Shown: positions 61,042 to 64,000 of the stretch, in pieces
How the letters are laid out: every line of letters begins with the position of its first letter
Numbering within the stretch: position 1 is the first letter of the stretch
DNA from: Ilumatobacteraceae bacterium
GTDB taxonomy: Bacteria; Actinomycetota; Acidimicrobiia; Acidimicrobiales; Ilumatobacteraceae
DNA: 64,000 nt
Assembly (NCBI GenBank): GCA_025463305.1
Contig: JAOBWK010000085.1
Location: forward strand, 1-64,000
Reading direction: 5' to 3'
The notes under the pieces: generated by a model
What the model saw: only the letters and a program-made list of their open reading frames with translations
Told to the model about the DNA's origin: nothing
The model's database searches: none
Position numbers and translations under genes: made by a program

Positions 61042-61962
61042 ATGGCCCATCTGCTGCAATACATCCTCAACGGTCTCGCCAACGGTTCGATGTACGCGCT
61101 CGTCGCGCTGGGCATCGTCGTCATCTACCGCGGCACCAACCACCTCAACTTCGCGCAGGGGGAAATGGCCCTGCTGGCCACCGCCGGGGCATGGTGGATC
61201 AACGACCGCGGCGTCCCGTTGGCGGCGGCGATCGTCCTCGCCGCGGCGATCGCGTTCGTCGGCGGAGGCGTGATCGAGTTCGGCCTGATCCGTCCGGCTG
61301 GAAAGAAGTCGCCGTTCGCGGTCGTGGTCGTCACGATCGGGTTGTTCCAGGGTCTCAACTCGTTCACGTCACTGCTGTTCCCGAAGGTCGGCAACGGCGT
61401 GAAGTTCGGGACGCTGTTCCCGAACAAGCCGGCCGACTTCTTCCGCCTGCCGGGCGGGGCGATCTGGCGCTACGAACGGATCGGGGTCCTCGTGACCGTC
61501 CTGGTCATCACCGGCCTGCTCTTCGCGCTCTTCCAGAAGACCAAGGTCGGGCTGGCGATGCGCATGGTCGCCAACAACCCGGAGTCGGCCAAGCTCGCCG
61601 GTGTCCCGACCAACCGCATCCTGATGATGAGCTGGGGCCTCTCCGCCGCGATCGGCGCGATCGGTGGTGCGCTGATCGGCGGGATCAACGCGAACATCAA
61701 CGTGTCGACGATGTTCGGCGTGTTCCTGCTCGCGTCCGCTGCGGCGACGTTGGGTGGCCTGGACAGTCCCCTCGGCGCCGTGGTGGGTGGCCTGTCCCTC
61801 GGCGTGATCGAGAGCCTCGTCTCGAACTACCCGAAGAACTGGGTGGCCAGCACCTACATCGGCGCGGACACGGCCATCGCAGTCGCGTTCTTGATCATCC
61901 TGGTGGTGCTGCTCGTGCGACCCTCCGGCCTGTTCGGCAGCTCACGAGTGGAACGGGTGTAG
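61042..61962 (+). CDS. livH: LIV-type ABC transporter permease LivH
   Basis: This 306-residue permease has about eight membrane helices. It starts LLQYILNGLANGSMYALVALGIVVIYRGTNHLNFAQGEMAL, the characteristic LivH N-terminus, and has the conserved ATPase-contact loop LAMRMVANNPESAKLAGVPTNRILMMSWGLSAAIGAIGG and the final TLGGLDSPLGAVVGGLSLGVIESL. AGGAG six bases before the ATG is a good ribosome site. It forms the membrane channel with LivM. Confidence 0.94.
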   Translation: MAHLLQYILNGLANGSMYALVALGIVVIYRGTNHLNFAQGEMALLATAGAWWINDRGVPLAAAIVLAAAIAFVGGGVIEFGLIRPAGKKSPFAVVVVTIGLFQGLNSFTSLLFPKVGNGVKFGTLFPNKPADFFRLPGGAIWRYERIGVLVTVLVITGLLFALFQKTKVGLAMRMVANNPESAKLAGVPTNRILMMSWGLSAAIGAIGGALIGGINANINVSTMFGVFLLASAAATLGGLDSPLGAVVGGLSLGVIESLVSNYPKNWVASTYIGADTAIAVAFLIILVVLLVRPSGLFGSSRVERV

Positions 61963-61965
61963 GCC

Positions 61966-63123
61966 ATGACGACCACCATGCAGAGCACCTCGGCGACCGC
62001 ACCGAAGGCGTGGCCACGGCCGATCGTCGAGTCCAGTCCGCTCCACTGGGTGTTCCGCGTCATCGGCGTCGCCGTGATCGCGGCGGTCGCGATCTACGTC
62101 GGTCTGAACGCGACACCCTCCACGCTCGGCAACGTCACCGAGGCGTGCATCCTCGCGATCGCCGCCGTCGCGCTGAACCTGCTGCTCGGGTTCAACGGGC
62201 AGATCTCGATCGGACACTCCACGTTCGTCGGCCTTGCCGCGTTCGCGGCGGGCTACACCGTCAACTTCTGGCACTGGAACGCGTATTGGTCGCTCGTCCT
62301 GGGCGTCGTGCTGTGCTTCGCGCTCGGCTTCGCGTTGGGGATGCCGGCTCTGCGCCTGAAGGGTCCGTACCTCGCCCTGGTCACCCTCGCCGTGGCGTTC
62401 GTCTGGCCGACGGTGGCCAAGAAGTTCCTCGCGCAGAAGGTCAAGAAGAACTCGCTGAAGGGCACCCACCTCTCGCCGCCGACGTGGACCGGGCTCGTGT
62501 CGAAGGGCAAGGACGCTCGCCTCGACAAGGCGATCTTCCTGTACTGGTGCGGCATCATCCTGCTCCTCGTCGCCTACGTCGTGGTCCGGAACCTCCGCAA
62601 GAGCCGCATCGGACGATCACTGGTCGCCGTGCGCGACAACGAGACTGCCGCGGCCGTGATGGGTGTCAACCTGAAGTTCACCAAGACGATCACGTTCGGT
62701 GTGTCAGCGGCGATCGCCGGCACGGCCGGATGGCTGTCCGCAGCTCGCCTCGATGTCTTCAACGACACGTCGTTCACGATCCTCAACTCGATCAAGTACC
62801 TGCTCGCGCTGTTCCTCGGCGGTGCAGCCACCCTCGTCGGCCCGATCGTCGGCGCGTTCGCCTACTTCTTCCTCGACGACTACCTCCGTTCACATGCGCC
62901 GCACTGGACCTGGCTGCCCGGCCAGTTGAGCAAGGGACCGATCGCCTCGTTCCTGCTCGGAGCGATCGTCATCGCCTTCGTGTTCATCGCCCCGTTCGGG
63001 TTGGTGGGGTTCGTCAAGGACCAGGCGCGTAGAGTGTTCATCGTCACACCGCGCCCACTCCGGCCGGCGCTGACACCATCGGTGCTCGACGATGAGCGCC
63101 CAGAGGAATCCAAAGGGGAGTAG
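61966..63123 (+). CDS. livM: LIV-type ABC transporter permease LivM
   Basis: This 385-residue permease has a cytoplasmic N-terminal tail of about 25 residues and then nine or so helices. Family blocks are AVALNLLLGFNGQISIGHSTFVGLAAFAAGY, GPYLALVTLAVAFVWPT, the ATPase-contact loop KSRIGRSLVAVRDNETAAAVMGVNLKFTK, and ALFLGGAATLVGPIVGAFAYFFLDDYL. A loop insertion of about 35 residues (KVKKNSLKGTHLSPPTWTGL) and a 35-residue C-terminal tail are longer than in E. coli LivM. It starts three bases after livH and is followed by the binding-protein gene two bases later. Confidence 0.93.
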   Translation: MTTTMQSTSATAPKAWPRPIVESSPLHWVFRVIGVAVIAAVAIYVGLNATPSTLGNVTEACILAIAAVALNLLLGFNGQISIGHSTFVGLAAFAAGYTVNFWHWNAYWSLVLGVVLCFALGFALGMPALRLKGPYLALVTLAVAFVWPTVAKKFLAQKVKKNSLKGTHLSPPTWTGLVSKGKDARLDKAIFLYWCGIILLLVAYVVVRNLRKSRIGRSLVAVRDNETAAAVMGVNLKFTKTITFGVSAAIAGTAGWLSAARLDVFNDTSFTILNSIKYLLALFLGGAATLVGPIVGAFAYFFLDDYLRSHAPHWTWLPGQLSKGPIASFLLGAIVIAFVFIAPFGLVGFVKDQARRVFIVTPRPLRPALTPSVLDDERPEESKGE

Positions 63124-63125
63124 AC

Positions 63126-64000
63126 ATGGTTCGAACGACCAAGCACCTGACCGCGCTTGCGGCTGTCGGGGTGCTCGCGCTGGCTGCGTGCAGCAGCGAC
63201 AGCAAGAGCGCCACCTCGACCACCGCCGGAGCCGCCACCACGGCCGCGTCGACGGCAGGTTCCACCGCCGACACGACAGCGGTCACGACCGCTGGGTCCA
63301 CCGCAGACACAACGGCGGACACCACGACCGATTCGTCGACGGCCGACACCACCGCCGACACGACGGGGGACACCACCGCCGACACGTCCAGCGACACCAG
63401 CACGCCCGCCACCGACGGTGCAGCTGCGCCGTGGGCCGTCGACACCTCCAACTGCTCGGACCCCGCTGCGGTCAGCGCGCCCATCACCGGCACGCTCACG
63501 GTCGGTTCGGCGATGCCGTTGTCCGTCAGCCCCGCAGCCGCAGCGTTCGCGCCGGTCAAGGACGGCTTCGAGCTGTACTTCAAGTACGCCAACGACAACA
63601 ACCTCCTGCCGGGCGTCATCCTGAAGCCCGACGTGCAGGACGACCAGTACGACGCAACGCTCACCCCCGGCGTCGTGTCGGGTCTGATCGACAGCGGCGC
63701 CAACATCTTCTCGGGCATCATCGGCACGGCGGACAACGAAGCCGTCCGCGACACGTTGAACAGCGAGTGCATCCCGCAACTGCTCAACCTGTCCGGTGCA
63801 CCGGAGTGGGGCGACGTCGCCAACTATCCGTGGACCTCCGGCGCGCTGGTGCCCTACGACATCGAGGCCACGATCTACTCGCACGCACTGCTGAAGCAGA
63901 TCGGTGCCGGCGGCACGGTCGGCATGTTCACGGTGAACAGCGAGTTCGGCAAGACGTTCGCCGACGGCTTCAAGGCCGCCGCTGCGAAGGACGGACTGAC
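63126..64000 (+). CDS. LIV-type ABC transporter substrate-binding lipoprotein (5' part)
   Basis: The gene is open to the right edge; 291 complete codons are present. GGGGAG lies five bases before the ATG. A signal peptide ends in the lipobox LALAAC (Cys22). A low-complexity linker follows (residues 25-100), made of Ala, Thr, Ser and Asp with repeated TADTT and TTAD units, and then a type I periplasmic-binding-protein fold starting near ITGTLTVGSAMPLSVSPAAAAF, with KDGFELYFKYANDNNLLPGV and GGTVGMFTVNSEFGKTFADGF, as in LivJ/LivK-like proteins. It delivers the ligand to LivGFHM. The ligand could be an amino acid, but LIV systems also carry urea, amides and aromatic or steroid acids. Confidence 0.9.
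   Translation, partial: MVRTTKHLTALAAVGVLALAACSSDSKSATSTTAGAATTAASTAGSTADTTAVTTAGSTADTTADTTTDSSTADTTADTTGDTTADTSSDTSTPATDGAAAPWAVDTSNCSDPAAVSAPITGTLTVGSAMPLSVSPAAAAFAPVKDGFELYFKYANDNNLLPGVILKPDVQDDQYDATLTPGVVSGLIDSGANIFSGIIGTADNEAVRDTLNSECIPQLLNLSGAPEWGDVANYPWTSGALVPYDIEATIYSHALLKQIGAGGTVGMFTVNSEFGKTFADGFKAAAAKDGL

Overview
The window is GC-rich DNA from an actinobacterium. A WhiB-family iron-sulfur protein, a mycothiol-dependent formaldehyde dehydrogenase gene followed by its usual metallo-hydrolase partner, a WXG100 protein, a BTAD/LysM membrane protein, a radA-disA pair and thiolase/DUF35-type genes all point to Actinomycetota. The LIV transporters, HYR-domain secreted proteins and leaderless genes fit class Acidimicrobiia (Ilumatobacter-like) best. 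The class assignment is an inference; the phylum is well supported. Genes are packed tightly, often with 1 or 4 base stop/start overlaps. I saw no tRNA, rRNA, CRISPR array, insertion sequence, prophage or plasmid origin, and no gene-free stretch longer than about 250 bases.

Layout. 1-7.2 kb: the 3' part of clpC, a pair of convergent hairpins, a Gln-His-rich membrane protein, a divergent anti-sigma/ECF sigma pair with an LppM-like lipoprotein, then radA-disA (DNA repair and c-di-AMP synthesis). 7.2-17 kb: a nitroreductase, then a ten-gene minus-strand Tad/Flp pilus operon (SAF/CpaB, TadZ, TadA, TadB, TadC, a Flp-like pilin, three TadE-like proteins and a LysM-BTAD membrane protein). A 1283-residue secreted repeat protein is transcribed divergently from it. 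21-29 kb: methionine aminopeptidase with a SEC-C finger; an overlapping operon of DNA adenine methylase, ECF sigma factor and membrane protein; pantothenate kinase; a lipoprotein; and an operon encoding a thiamine-binding protein, a DauR-type HTH protein and a GNAT-HAD fusion.

29-43.7 kb: an orphan WXG100 protein, a NUDIX hydrolase and M20 amidohydrolase divergent across 33 bases, peptide release factor 3 with a HAD phosphatase, a drug-type ABC-2 exporter, a GNAT acetyltransferase, a WhiB protein, a cytidylate-kinase-like protein, an aminotransferase/omega-amidase pair, cytidine deaminase and an OafA-type acyltransferase. 43.7-52 kb: a lipid-type island. A thiolase and a KAS-III/DUF35 fusion diverge from a FadD3-like acyl-CoA ligase across a control region carrying a strong palindrome. 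Formaldehyde detoxification genes, an alpha/beta hydrolase and an RlmI-type rRNA methylase follow. 52-64 kb: a 2109-residue alpha-2-macroglobulin-like lipoprotein, a PlsC acyltransferase, and a LIV-type ABC importer (livG-F-H-M plus a binding protein cut by the window end).

The most general pattern is regulatory. At least a dozen genes have a TANNNT -10 hexamer placed 6-9 bases before the start codon with no Shine-Dalgarno sequence, implying leaderless or near-leaderless mRNAs. Genes inside operons or with long leaders carry ordinary GGAGG-like sites. The best candidates for something new are the paired TGACG-N3-CGTCA operator, the KAS-III/DUF35 fusion lacking both its catalytic cysteine and zinc ribbon, the methylase-sigma operon, the transmembrane LysM-BTAD protein at the end of the Tad operon, and a 62-base-period hairpin repeat next to whiB.
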